Origin: Juglans regia
Taxonomy: Eukaryota; Streptophyta; Magnoliopsida; Fagales; Juglandaceae
Direction: 5' to 3'
Length of the DNA stretch: 64,000 nt
NCBI RefSeq assembly: GCF_001411555.2
Contig: NC_049904.1
Coordinates: 24,627,370 to 24,691,369, forward strand
In this document: piece after piece, positions 12,901-23,776 of the stretch
Position numbering within the stretch: the first letter of the stretch is position 1
Layout: every line of letters begins with the position of its first letter
Made by a program: the position numbers and the translations under genes
The notes under the pieces: model-generated
What the model was told of the DNA's origin: nothing
Seen by the model: the letters and a program-made list of their open reading frames with translations, nothing else
The model's database searches: none

Positions 12901-13464
12901 GAAAAACACAAAATAGTGGTGTCCTTGTTGAAGTGAGTCATGATGGAGACGACATTGATTTCTATGGAGTTATTGTAAATATAATTGGAATGAAATATGT
13001 GGGAGAGCTTATGGTTTATATATTTAAGTGTGATTTGTGGAATTTAAGGAATCCTCAAAGGGGAAAATGCCACCACGAATATTTTCTGAGATAAAAAAAA
13101 GTGGTATGTAAATAATCCTTTTATTTTGGCTTCCCAAGCATCTCAAGTTTTCTATTTAGACGATCCTCAATTAGAAAATCAATGGCAAGTAGTACAAAAG
13201 TTTTCTTCTAGAAATATTTATGACGTTATCCATGAGACAAAAGGACAAGATGATGAAGAAGATGATCCCTCTACTCAATAAACATACCTAGAGAGTCAAT
13301 CTGCCTTTAACTTGTTTGTGAATTTGAGCCAGTATGAGATGATCATATTACATAGGGAAAATATTGAGGTTGAAATAGTTGAGGCGACAGTTGATCAATG
13401 TGTTGAGTCATTTGAAATATCTACATATGAAACTGATAAAGATGAAAATGATACAGATGATTGA
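9939..13464 (+). pseudogene. TNP2-like CACTA transposase, interrupted
   Basis: TNP2/TNPD proteins cut and rejoin CACTA elements. The start was chosen at MDKSWM, the usual N-terminus of the transposase-associated domain, with C/H residues in TIGCDNRIKCPCQFCKNL and the family EHLFVKGID block. The core includes LGLATDGFNPFGNMS (about 10915), which holds the first acidic residue of the TNP2 core, and SPENDIDIHLQPLIAELKDL (about 11060). It continues with STRGKLACPTCN, LDAMHIEKNICE and the DUF4218 region 11964-12480 (DIMIHLAVHLPCDTRLAGPV, YRWMYPIEWFLGKLK). The DUF4216 region (12930-13250) includes SQVFYLDDPQLENQWQVVQK. Many stops and frame changes (near 10563, 10640, 10750, 11430, 11946 and 12258) make it a pseudogene. 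An intron with ends near 12488 and 12573 separates the DUF4218 and DUF4216 parts. Confidence 0.85.
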
Positions 13465-13501
13465 CCAGTTTTGTATTCACATTATACAGTATCTTGTAAT
13501 T

Positions 13502-15237
13502 ATGCCACCAAAGAGGAAGGAAGTTTGCATACCATCTCCACCTATTCCTAACTCTCTGCCTGACTCACCATTAGAGACTAACTCTACGGAATAAGGTAAA
13601 TAGCTAATACTTATTTTTTCAATTAAGATAATTGATAATAAGAAATATAAATATTATTTTATAGATATAACAGTACAATTACGTAAAGGATGAGGAACTA
13701 CTAGAGGCGTGACGTTGGAGAAATATTGTAAAGTGCGTAAGATAAAAGTTAGTATTTCTGACGAACATACCGAAGGCGAGGGACAACAAGCAGTTTGGCT
13801 TGCATCGCATGTGGGTGCTCTTACACGAACTTATGCACATTTGGCTACGAGTTTATGGCATAAAGTCCCGTAAGATGTGGAAGAGCTTATAAAGAAGCGT
13901 TGTTCGGTACATAATATTTAAATAATAAATTTATATCAATATTATTTAATAATCTAAATGATAATATCTTTGTGTATATACTTTTTCAATTATGCTTTCG
14001 AACTAAATTTTGGTCGGAGAGAGGGGTGTAAGACTGTCGATGAGCTGATGTGTAATGCATTCTGCAAGTATAAGGCGAGGTGTCATGAGCATTATAAGAA
14101 GTACGAGAACAATAAAGATGCATGCCAGCATCCTTTTCAGGATGTCCAACTTGAAGATTGGAAAAAACATTGCGACATATTTGAGGATCCATCATATAAG
14201 GTAAATGTTTGGATTTTAAACTAATCTCAACTCATCTCAACTCATCATTACAACTTTTTCAAATCCCAATACAAAATATAATAAACAATTCAACTTTTTC
14301 AAATTTCAAAATAATAATAATATTAAAAAATAATATTCTAATAATATTTTATCATCTCAACTCAACTCAACTCAACTCACTCCAACATCCAAATACAACC
14401 TAAATGAATTCTTTATGTGTCCTATTTTTAATTTTCACTTACTAATTTTTATAACTTCTATGCAGGAGCGAAGTTCTATAAACAAAACAAATAAATCAAA
14501 ATTGAAGAATCATCATCATGCAAGTTCAAGATTTTTCCATCGTCTCTCTATGAAATTGGTAATGTATTCTTTTTTTTTTATATATATATATATAGTTTGT
14601 TTTTAATATTGACTTTATATCTTAACAATGTCTACTGTAGAAAGAGTTAGACACCAATTATGATCAGCCAAAATTATATGCTACATCACATACTAAAAGT
14701 AATGGAGAGTGGACTTATCTCGATACTCGTGAGAATTATGTAAGTATTATAATTTGATTTAATTAAACATATTTAAATTATTGTGTCAATATTAATTTTA
14801 TATGTTGTGTGTATGATAAAATGGTTGCCCTTTGTGCTGAAACTGCATCAGATCAGAATTCATCAATAAGTGATGTTGAAATTTTTACACAAGTTCTAGG
14901 TCAACGTTCAGGATATTTGAAGGGTTTGGGTAGCTGTGTAAAACCTCCAAGCTCTTCATCAACGTCAAGTACTACTGCCATTGTGTTAGAGAATACGAAT
15001 TCTAGGATCGAAGAATTGATTGCAAAACAGCATGAGTTAGATGCTCAATTGACGAAATAAGCAGACATGAAGATGCTCATAAAACAACAAGAATATCAAT
15101 AAAGAGAGATGCAACTCCAAATGCAAGATCAACAAAGAGAAACTTCAGGCCTCCAAGCAATTAATTTTCGTCTTTTGCATATAGAAAAATTATGTACTGA
15201 TAACATTATTAGTATTATTACTATTTTATTTATTTAG
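13502..15237 (+). pseudogene. Second CACTA ORF, plant transposase (Ptta/En/Spm, PF03004-like), spliced
   Basis: Starts MPPKRKEVCIPSPP. The segments align in order with the minus-strand ORF at 56070-54600 of the second CACTA element: VRKIKVSISDEHTEGEGQ and AVWLASHVGALTRTYAHLA (about 13735-13860), NFGRREGCKTVDELMCNAFC to FEDPSYK (14009-14200), NKTNKSKLKNHHHASSRFF (about 14478-14535), YDQPKLYATSHTKSNGEW (about 14660-14735), then a C-terminal Q/E-rich coiled-coil-like tail. Exons are separated by introns with GT/AG ends, for example donor 14201 and acceptor near 14465. This second protein typically binds DNA or assists the transposase; that is inferred from the family. In-frame stops near 13870, 15058 and 15100 suggest decay. 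Confidence 0.7.
14207..14400. mobile_element. MITE inserted in an intron of the CACTA ORF
   Basis: A 194-bp AT-rich element begins GTTTGGATTTTAAAC and ends ACATCCAAATACAACC, so TTTGGAT is inverted at the ends. Inside are CTCAACTCATCTCAACTC and CTCAACTCAACTCAACTCAC tracts. It is flanked by TAAAT at 14202-14206 and 14401-14405, a likely target duplication. Copies or relatives lie at 63849-64000 and, degenerate, at 37262-37345. It landed one base after the G of the intron donor and recreated GTAAAT. Confidence 0.75.
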
Positions 15238-15345
15238 TTTTGACTTATTGATTAGTTTTATTTATATTGAACAATTTGTAATGTATTTTTGAAATATAAA
15301 TATCTATTTGGTTTTAAATTAGTATTCTTCATGAAAATACTAATC

Positions 15346-15720
15346 GTTCGAACGATGATGAAACGTTCGAACATATATATATATCAGACACAACCGTTCG
15401 AACCTCACAAGTTAGAGTTGAACGCTGAAAAAAGTTGCGCGATGTTTGAACACGTTCGAACAGGCAATTCACACTCTTTCTGCCCCAAACACGTTCAAAC
15501 GGCTTAATTTACGCTCGATCATCAATTTGTTTGTTCAAACATTTCTTCATGTGTATTTGGTCGAACGGACTGGTATCGATCGACCGGCCATGAAGTACCG
15601 TTCGAACAGACATATTGTTCTAACATTTTTTGGCTGTTCAAACGACTTTTTGAGATGAATTTCAATCATCACAGAAAAAAAAATTTCCGCTCAACCGTGA
15701 TCGAACGATCCAGCCAAATT
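15346..15720. repeat. CACTA subterminal repeats with GTTCGAAC palindrome
   Basis: Five exact copies of the 8-base palindrome GTTCGAAC (starting 15346, 15365, 15396, 15454 and 15600) plus variants such as GTTTGAAC and GTTCAAAC. Arrays of short repeats near the ends are typical binding sites for CACTA accessory proteins; binding here is inferred. The same motif clusters in the second CACTA element. Confidence 0.75.
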
Positions 15721-16030
15721 CATTCCCGAAAGATATTTTTTGGGACGAATTTATAATTTTCGTCCCAAAATACCTTTTAGGACAGTTTTATTGGGAGGAC
15801 CTTAGGGCGCTTTTTTTTCGACTTTTGGGATGAAAATCTAGTCTTTTGGGACGAAAGAAATTTCAATACTCGTTAAAAAAATATGGGGTTCGGGTTGTGG
15901 TGTTCTGATCAACAATTGCATTCACTAGTTCCAAAATAAGTTATCTCCGTTCTTATCTCTTCTAGGTGCTAAAAGAAATCTGGGAGTCTCTTTGTCTCTG
16001 TCTCTGTGTGTGACACCCACACATATGTAT

Positions 16031-16506
16031 CACTACATCAAAATCATGCTTTTCCCGAGAAGGATTGTTGTGGCAAAAAGCGGGTCCTCCATGGGTAATA
16101 GTCTCTTCCCACAAAATGTTTTGGTGGGAAGTTTGTGGCATTAAAATAGTGATAACAAATATTTTTTTCCACCAAAACACCAACTCATGGTAAAAGTTGA
16201 GTTTTTATGAGGAAACTATCTGTGGAGAAAATAAACCAAGATTTTTACCAATCTCGTGGGTAATACTTTTATTTGCCACCAAAACTGTCTGTGGGTAATA
16301 ATTTAACCCACAAGAATGTTTTGGTGGGAATTGCTACTTTCCCAAGAATACCCATCTGCCAGTAATGGGGCTGCACCTTTTTCCCACAATAACCACTTCG
16401 CAGGTAATGTTTATTTCCATGACCAAAACTTGTGGGAAATAATGTATGGAGTTGTGAAATTAAGAATTCACCACCAACATCATTTCCTGATAAATAGTTT
16501 TTAGTC
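16031..16506. mobile_element. Possible small non-autonomous CACTA element
   Basis: Begins CACTACATCAAAATCATG, a CACTA-like tip. The interior carries repeated TTTTGGTGGGAA and TTCCCAC motifs in both orientations, a subterminal style typical of CACTA derivatives. The right end reads TTTTTAGTC, an imperfect partner of the left tip. A 3-bp target duplication is not evident. No coding sequence. Confidence 0.45.
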
Positions 16507-17615
16507 ACAACAATTATAATCAACACTATGCATATACACAATTATAATGTCCATGTATCAGACACAAAAATATATCATATGTTACTCTCTTTTGATGAGC
16601 CTCCAGTTTGCATCATTGCTAAATTGTTTTTACTAGTACATAATTAAATGTTTTCTTGTGTTTGCCATAATTCTTCATCCAAGAACCACAAATTAGTTGG
16701 TCATTTTATTTTCACGGTGCTTGTTTTCTAGTCATGAGACTAACGGTAGCTAATTTTAACTACTTCTTGTGGCTGGTCCACCTTTCTTCAGCTTCAAGAT
16801 GGGGCTCCCTTCAGCTACTACACTTGCTTTGAAGCTTGCAGGTGCAGCTTACCAATTTTTCAGCTGTTTGTTGTGGAATTTCGCAAGTGAACGAAATCAT
16901 AACAAGTAATATAGTGATAAAGAAGGATATTGAACCCATGAGGACTATTTACCTATTAACTATTCAAATTGTTCTAATTCTAACTTATTTGAAAATTAAG
17001 AAAATTGGTAGATTTTGAATTTTAAAAAAGTTTAAAAAAAATGAAATTAAATCAACAAATGAAGATTTTACCAAACACTTAAAAAGTAGAAGATTTCATC
17101 CAAAAAGAAAATACTAAGGCATCCGACTCACCAAACCAATCCAATCCCAAATCCTAACCATACAGTCAATCAATTATCATCCTATTTGACGGTGAAATAT
17201 TTTAACTTATCTAGGACCCTCTCTTGAGTAGAATTCGAATTACCCAACATACAATAACTCGCGATATGTCTATGCGAATTTAAAAGTATTTGAGCACATT
17301 AAAATTAATAATATTTCATATAAAAGCCACATAAATTTAGTTGGCACATTCATGCCTTTCGTTCAATTCATGGCATACATCATACGAATCTGCACTATAT
17401 GCATCATCTCTCAAATTAACTTGCACAACAAACCACTCAACTATTGGCCAAATAATTAAAAGCATTAGACTCAATGATGTATACTCAAAAGGAATGATAA
17501 AATTATGATCACATAGAAATAAGATTCGAAATTGTCATGGAGAGACTACATCGTAGCCTTAGCAATAGAAATTAACTCATAATAGAATAAAAACAAATTA
17601 CAATATCTAGGTACC
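16507..17615. other. Spacer, no gene recognised
   Basis: AT-rich sequence with no convincing ORF, LTR or repeat structure. A short open stretch around 16800-16900 has no family features. Confidence 0.4.
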
Positions 17616-18640
17616 TTGGTACCTAGATATTATGTTGCATCTTTCATTGTATTGATTCTGAAAGTGCCAAATCCGTACTCATTTGAAAAATTTAGGCCAA
17701 TTAGCCTATGCTCAATTGTTTATAAAATATGTTCAAAGTTGGTTGTGAATAGATTGACATCTGTTTTGAGTCGTCTGATTTCTAAAGACCAATTAGCATT
17801 TTTACCATGGAGAAGTATCTTCAAGAATATAAGTGTTACGCAGGAATTGATTCAGGATATAAATAAGCCAATTAGAGGGGTTAATATCATGATAAAAATT
17901 GATATGGCTAAGGCTTATGACACGATTGATTGAGAGCTTTTGTTACAAGTTCTAAAACCTTTGGTTTTTCCTTGGAGGTATGCAATCTGATCTATAATTA
18001 TGTATCTTCGCCATGGTTTTCTATGGTTATGAATGACACTTCTAAAGGTTTTTTTAAGGGTGGTAGGGGTCTCCAACGGAGGGACCCCTTATCCCTTTAT
18101 TTATCTTGGTGGAGGAGGTCTTCTCTTGGCTTCTGCGTAATAAATTATAGTCTGGACTTATTGGTTATTATTCGCAACCTTGTAATGGCCCTTTAATCTC
18201 ACATTTATTTTTTGCAGATGATATGGTTATTTTCTCTAATGGTAGAAAAAAAAAATTGTGGCGAGGATTTTAGAAGTTCTAGATCTCTATGCCTAGTGGT
18301 TTGGTCATGTGGTCAATACTTCCAAGTCATCTATTTTCTTCTCAAAAAAAATCATAGAATCAAGACACCAAGAGATGCTAGAGTTTCAGGCTTTCTAATG
18401 GGGAGTTTTCCAGTGAAGTATTTGGGGGTTCCAATCTTCTTAGATAGGCTGAAGTCATACTATTTTGATGATTTGTTGCTTAAAATTCCTGAAAAGATTG
18501 TAGGGTGGAAGATGATATATCTTTCTTCTAGAGCTAGATTGCAACCTAAGTGGAGGTGTGGTGGGCCTACCCATCACAACTAGGGATATGGTCAACTAGG
18601 GGTATGGTGGTGACAAGCTTTTGGAATCTTGATGTAGAAA
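17616..18640 (+). pseudogene. LINE (L1-type) reverse transcriptase fragment
   Basis: A truncated non-LTR reverse transcriptase. Motifs in order: SFEKFRPISLCSIVYKICSK and LVVNRLTSVLSRLISKDQLA (RT blocks 1-2, about 17670-17800), IKIDMAKAYDTID (about 17895-17930), a frame change, SPWFSMVMNDTSKGFF and GRGLQRRDPLS (the QGDPLS equivalent), then FADD at about 18211-18225 with both catalytic aspartates kept. VKYLGVPIFLDRLKSYYFDD and GWKMIYLSSRARL follow. The endonuclease and the 3' end are missing, and at least two frameshifts are present. Confidence 0.8.
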
Positions 18641-19174
18641 ACGTAACAAAGGCTTCTGTTGAAGGTGGGTGAAAAGAGGCATATATCTGACCGTTACTCC
18701 CGTGTATCTAGGCTTCAGCCTTCTTTCACTTCTTAAGAATAATCTCCTGTGTATCCAATTTGATGATGTATGTGTACTAAAATATAAATGTTACAATTTA
18801 TAGAGTTTTGAGATGATAACAATTTCCTCAGCTGCATCAATTTTTCTTTGACCACGAGATCGTTGATTAAATTTTTCATTCTTGTTCCTTTTGATCGAGA
18901 GTTTATCAAAACATAGTTACAATAGACACTAGAAACCTGTATCTTGGCACACACTATTCTAATAATGTCATTTCTTCATCGTTATCATGAAGACACATCT
19001 CGATTTCTCTCTAACATTTAAAGGGTGAATACTTCCATGTATATAGCACCTGTCTCATGTGAACTATTTAAATTGTTTTATTCCAGCATTTTTCATGTTA
19101 ATATACTCCTCTCCCCTTCCCTTTTTTAATTTTAAAGTTCAGTTATTATGGCCTTGGTATAACTATTTGAATCC

Positions 19175-19288
19175 ATGTGGCATAAAGGTGCTACAACATT
19201 TGGACCACCCAAAGGATCAGCACCAGCCAAAACAAATCCAAGTGAGCATCTCCTTGCAGCTCTGGAGGAGAGCAAAACTCTCTTCCAG
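19175..19288 (+). pseudogene. Exon-like remnant of an unrecognised host gene (A)
   Basis: An open 38-codon stretch from ATG (MWHKGATTFGPPKGSAPAKT, then a segment ending ALEESKTLFQ) stops exactly at CAG followed by GTATGT, a consensus plant donor. Composition is gene-like rather than transposon-like. I cannot name the family. With the exon-like stretch at 19417-19551 it looks like part of one transcript on the plus strand. Confidence 0.35.
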
Positions 19289-19416
19289 GTATGTTGCATA
19301 TCTTGATCTCTGTATGGTTTGTGAGAATAATGTTAATATGTGGAGATGAGCTGCTTTTTTTGAAGAAACTAGTGAGACTTATAATGAAGTCATAGCTATA
19401 TGCTTGAGGCCCTTTG

Positions 19417-19551
19417 GATGAGCTTGTGTCAAAGTTGGTTGAAGGATTGGAGAAAAATGTTCACAAAACCTTCCAACTATCTAATAAGTTACTTTCACCA
19501 ACTGACTTGCATTTAGAATCTATGTATTGTGAACCATTGAACAACTTCCAG
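19417..19551 (+). pseudogene. Exon-like remnant of an unrecognised host gene (B)
   Basis: 45 open codons (DELVSKLVEGLEKNVHKTFQ, later SPTDLHLESMYCEPLNNFQ) end at CAG followed by GTATAG. Just upstream, another frame reads FEETSETYNEVIAICLRPFG; joining it needs indels at a T-run near 19358 and near 19416. The gene is therefore probably broken. It is not recognisable to me as a known family. Confidence 0.35.
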
Positions 19552-19621
19552 GTATAGATCATTGTTTCTTACATTTCTTATGCATACATATCTTCATGCG
19601 TTATTTGTTGAAGTTTTTGTT

Positions 19622-19875
19622 TGATGGAATTTGAATATTGACTATATATTGACAGAATTGATTACAATATTCTAGTACATGTACAAATGAATCAAGTGCT
19701 ATATATACAAAGAATACAAAATCTATTCTAGGAAAGCTAGCTAGAATTGTGGCTGTGAAAGATGTAATTGTTGTGAAGCTTTCTTCTTGTGAATAGTCTG
19801 AGAGTCACATCCTTGATTCTTGGCTACTCTTTTGTGATCTAATTTGTTGCATGATTTGTGGGATTATCTCTGATA
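19622..19875 (-). repeat. 3' LTR of copia element 1
   Basis: On the plus strand it starts TGATGGAATTTGAATATTG and ends TTATCTCTGATA. It matches 23277-23529 nearly throughout, with scattered substitutions and small indels that indicate an old insertion. Confidence 0.9.
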
Positions 19876-21410
19876 CGTCCCCGCAAGATAGGGCTGCCAT
19901 TAGCAAGGCCAATCTTGGTTCTTAGTTGTTCCGTACATTGCTTTGACAATGGCTTTGTGAGAAGATCAGCAAGCTGGTCTTGTGTGGTTACATGATGAAT
20001 TTTCAGCATTTCTTTTTGAACCATATCTCGAACAAAATGTAGGTCGATCTGAATGTGCTTCATCCGAGGGTGGCACCCAAGTTGTCACAAAGCAATTTTG
20101 ATGGTGAAGAGATGGGGAAGCCGAGTTCCTGAAACAATGTCAATAACCAAATGGTTTCAGATACTGCATTTGCAAGGGCTCTATACTCCGCTTTGGTGGA
20201 TGATCTTGCAATTGCCCGTTGTTTTTTTGCAATGGGCTTATGCATAAATTGGGAGAGTTTGTTGATGGCAAATGATATGTCTGGGCATGTAAGAGAGAGG
20301 TATTGAAGTCCACCTATGACACGCCTAAATTCTGCGCTGTCCACAGATGAAGCGCCATCAATAAGTGTGAGGGCCGTTATTGTGGACAATGGAGTGGACA
20401 CCTCTTTTGCACCAAGTATGTTTGTTTTTGAAAGGATATCATGAATATATTTGTGCTAAGACAACAAAAAAAAAAAAAAGCCAGCTGTAGTCGGAATGAC
20501 TTCCATGCCGAGGAAAAAACGAAGTTGCCCCATGTCCTTTAGAGAGAAAAAGGCTCCAAGTTTATCAATGATGGAACTCACAAATTTATTGTCACTACCA
20601 GTGATGACTAAATTGTCTACATAGACAAGCAAGAAGCATAAAACAGAGGCAGATTTATAGATAAACAAGGAGCTGTCTGCTTTTGAATTTTCAAACCGAA
20701 GCTCTAAATTTTTTTTTCCTTAAAGTAGAGTATCATTCCCTTGGAGCTTGTTTAAGACCATAAATGGTCTTGTGTAACCTGCAAACATGATTGGGTTTTG
20801 ACAAATCTTTGAAGCTCGGAAGTTGAGTCATATACACTTTTTCATGCAATTTTCCACACAAAATTGGGTTAACGTCGAGTTGTCTCAATGACCACCCTTG
20901 CATCACAGAAAATGCCAGAACAATTCTTATGGTTGCCGGTTTGACAACCGGACTAAATGTCTCCTTGTAATCCAACCCAGGTCGTTGATTAAATTCTTTG
21001 ACAACAAGTCTCGCTTTGAACCTATTGGCAAACCCGTCGGGTTTTCTTTTGACCTTAAACACCCATTTGCAACCCACTGGTTTACAATGAAGTGGTGGGG
21101 AAACCAATTCCCATGTGTTATGTCTCATTAGGGTTGTTAGCTCATCAGACATGACACTCCTCCATTTCGGGTCACGAATTGCTTGACTCAAACAGCTTGG
21201 TTCAATGGTTGGTGGAATGGGGTGTTTTGTGACCGAGTGTAATTGCTTTGGCTTATAGATGTTGTTCATTGAACGGGTGGTCATGGAGTGTGTGCGAGGT
21301 GGGTCATTGGTTGGTTGATTGAACAAACTTTCAAAGGGAGACTTGTTTTGTAAAAGAGTTGTTGGTTGATGATTTATGAGGTAAACATCCGTTTGAAAGG
21401 CGTGAGGCAA
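19839..21410 (-). pseudogene. Copia 1 reverse transcriptase / RNase H remnant
   Basis: Read on the minus strand: integrase tail, then PKWRSVMSDELTTLMRHNTW and GCKWVFKVKRKPDGFANRFK (RT start), [44 protein letters not shown], then YVDNLVITGSD (about 20600-20640). RTs normally carry YVDD here, so a catalytic aspartate is replaced by asparagine. RNase H follows (SSTKAEYRALANAVSETIWL, then HIQIDLHFVRDMVQ and DQLADLLTKPLSKQ). Frame breaks occur near 20730, 20460 and 20060. Sequence between SLFNQ and PTNDPP is missing compared with copia 2, so the integrase C-terminus is deleted. Confidence 0.85.
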
Positions 21411-21547
21411 TATGAGAGTGGTAGTTCGGCATCTTTTAAAAGAGTTAGTCCCATCTATACAAGATGACGATGGTGGCGTTCGGCAACACGATTTTGTTGG
21501 GGAGTGTGAGGAGCGGTGGTGTAGTGGCTAATTCCATAGATTGAAAA

Positions 21548-22335
21548 TTATTTTTTGAGAGCCACAAACTCACTATCATTGTCAGAGTAAACACTTTTTA
21601 TTTTGGCTTGAAACCTTGTTTCAACAAGATGTTTAAATTGAGGAAATATGCTACTTACGCTTGACTTGGTTGCCATAGGATAGAACCACATGTATTTAGT
21701 AAAGTGATCAACCAAAATTAGGTAGTAGCATGACCCATCAAGACCAACAATATGTGAAGGACCCCAAACATTGGTGTAAATAAGATCAAGTGGTGCATAA
21801 CTTTGGAGACTAGTGGAATGAAAAGGTTGTGGATGTGCTTTATTGATAGAACAAGAAGTACAAAGATTTGACACTTGACATTCTTTTTTTATTGGAAGAG
21901 AAAAAGCATTAACAAGATAAGTTACGATTTTTTGAGATGGATGTCCAAGCCGCCTGTGCCACCCATCAATCAACGTCCTCTCATGCACATTTGCAACCAT
22001 TTTTGGAGATGAGCCCACCAATGAGTCTGGAAGTGTGTAAACACCATTTTCACATGCACATTTGAGAAGAATCGCCCCCGTGATCTTATCCTTAACAAGA
22101 AAGTAAGAGGGGTGAAATTCAATATAAACACGATTTTGGGTAGTGAAGTGATGGACAAAAATTAAATTTTTGCGAATGCTCACTGATTACTACTTCATTT
22201 GTGCCATCATATTCTGAGTGGAGTGATAAATTTGCCAAATCACCTGTAATATTATGAGAAGCAGCAGAATCAATTAACCATTTGGTGTCCTTTTGATTAG
22301 AGGATGAGACACAATTGGCAGTGGGCTCCAAAAAA
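21548..22335 (-). pseudogene. Copia 1 protease and integrase remnant
   Basis: The protease active site reads WLIDSAASHNITGDLA (about 22290). A pre-integrase block WHRRLGHPSQKIV and the zinc-binding CTSCSINKAH follow. The integrase core includes DLIYTNVWGPSHIV, YYLILVDHFTKYMWFYPM and SVYSDNDSEFVALKK, in which the second catalytic Asp is present. The frame changes near 22165 and the ORF ends at 21548. Confidence 0.85.
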
Positions 22336-23277
22336 TGCGCTCTCGTACACTATTTGGCTACATGGCCCAATTGGTCACACATCTGACACTTGGGTTGATA
22401 ATGGCATAGGCTTGTGGGCTTCCCTCTATTAGTGAATGGCTTCTTATTGTCTCTTTTCCCATTGTGATGTTTATTGCCTTGCTGCTTGTTGGAGTCCCAA
22501 AAGGCATTGTTGTCATTTGAAGAATTCGCACCAGAGCAATTGCTACCAAATCAACTGGAGTAGTTTGTCGTTGCCACATGTTGTTGTGTGGTGACTTCAA
22601 GGCAACAGAGGTACGCCTCATGGCCCACAAGCAGGTCATGAAGCTCCTCCAACGTGAGGGATTTTTCTCAGGCTCGGATCGGTGTTGCAATCTCACAGAA
22701 ATCGGGTCCTAAACTATTCAGGATGTAGAGAGTGAGATCATCATTAGAGATGGGATGAGCAATTAGGGCAATCTCGTTTGCAAGAGATTTGGCTGTATGG
22801 AGGTACTCCTGAATTGTTATATTTTCCCATTGAAGCAAAGTGAGATCTTCTTTGAGCTACATAGCTTTAGTGCGAGACTTGCTGGTGTACATCGTGTTTA
22901 AATTTTGCCATGCTTCCTTGGAAGTTTTGGAGGTCGAAATGAAGGGAGTGATGGTGGTGGTGGTGGAAGCTAAAATGGCACTGAGGATTAGTTTATCCTG
23001 CCTGACCTAGTGAGTTTTTTGAAGGGTGGATGCAGGGGTGTCATCGGTTTGGGGATAGGGATGATCACCGGTGACATAATCTAGAAGATTATATCCAATT
23101 ATAAGAGCCTCAAACTGTAAACGCCATTGAGGAAAGGTGGAAGGGGTGTTTTTCGTTTATTTGGGCAGAAATATTGAGAGCAATCAATGGGGTTTCAATT
23201 GGGGATGGTGGAGTGGAGATTGGAGTATGAGAGTTGGGGATCCGGTTCTCGTTAGAAGGTAGCTCTCCTGATACCAT
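22336..23277 (-). pseudogene. Copia 1 gag remnant
   Basis: An ATG formed at the LTR/primer-site junction (23277-23275) opens a frame reading MVSGELPSNENRIPNSHTP through LNISAQINEKHPFHL before a stop. Later frames show UBN2-type gag segments and a zinc knuckle KCQMCDQLGHVAK near 22340-22390, where a stop lies just before the last cysteine. Multiple frameshifts make it non-coding. Confidence 0.7.
23265..23276 (-). other. Primer-binding site of copia element 1
   Basis: Minus-strand TGGTATCAGGAG abuts the LTR directly. It resembles the TGGTATCAGAGC site complementary to the 3' end of initiator tRNA-Met that many plant LTR elements use. Confidence 0.8.
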
Positions 23278-23529
23278 GATGGAATTTGAATATTGACTGT
23301 ATATTGATAGAATTGATTACAATATTCCAATACATGTACAATAAATCGAGTGCTATATTTACAAAGAATACAAAATCTATTATAGGAAAGCTAGCTTGAA
23401 TTGTGGTTGTGAAAGATGTAACTGTTGTGAAGCTTGATTCTTGTGATTAGTCCAATAGTCACATGCTTGATTCTAGTCTACTCTTTTGTGATCTGATTTG
23501 TTGCATGATTTGTGGGATTATCTCTGATA
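23277..23529 (-). repeat. 5' LTR of copia element 1
   Basis: Partner of 19622-19875, with the same termini (plus strand TGATGG to CTGATA). It would drive transcription of the element on the minus strand. Confidence 0.9.
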
Positions 23530-23776
23530 GTGTTATGTTAACTTATGGAAAATTACTCGGAAAATTACTCTTATGCGGACTTTTTCTAGATGATTTATTT
23601 GATATTGGTGTAAGTGCGTTTAGGAATTTACATAACCTTATGTTCTGGTTTTTTATTTTTTTCAATCAAGCCCATGCTTTCACCTAGGCAAGACATTGAA
23701 GTTTTCCAAACTAATGAATGTCCTGTGGTTTTTCTTAGACCTCCTGCATAATTACAATCACTCACCAATTGGACGC

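Larger units (their letters stand above)
9700..15880 (+). mobile_element. CACTA (En/Spm) transposon 1, degenerate
   Basis: A class II element with two genes in the same orientation: a TNP2-like transposase (9939-13464) and a second ORF beginning MPPKRK (13502-15237). They are followed by GTTCGAAC subterminal repeats (15346-15720) and a TTTTGGGACGAA-type inverted-repeat end region (15730-15870). The element at 53813 onwards has the same gene order and exon sequences. The CACTA tips are not recognisable here, so both boundaries are approximate. Confidence 0.75.
19622..23529 (-). mobile_element. Ty1/copia retrotransposon 1 (minus strand), two LTRs
   Basis: A 3.9-kb element bounded by LTRs of 254 bp (19622-19875) and 253 bp (23277-23529). 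A tRNA-iMet-type primer site lies next to the right LTR and a purine-rich TTGCGGGGACG lies next to the left one. Order in its own orientation is LTR, PBS, gag, protease, integrase, RT, RNase H, LTR, which is copia order. Flanking 5-mers TTGTT (19617-19621) and GTGTT (23530-23534) are an imperfect target duplication. The coding part is degenerate and shortened. Confidence 0.9.
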
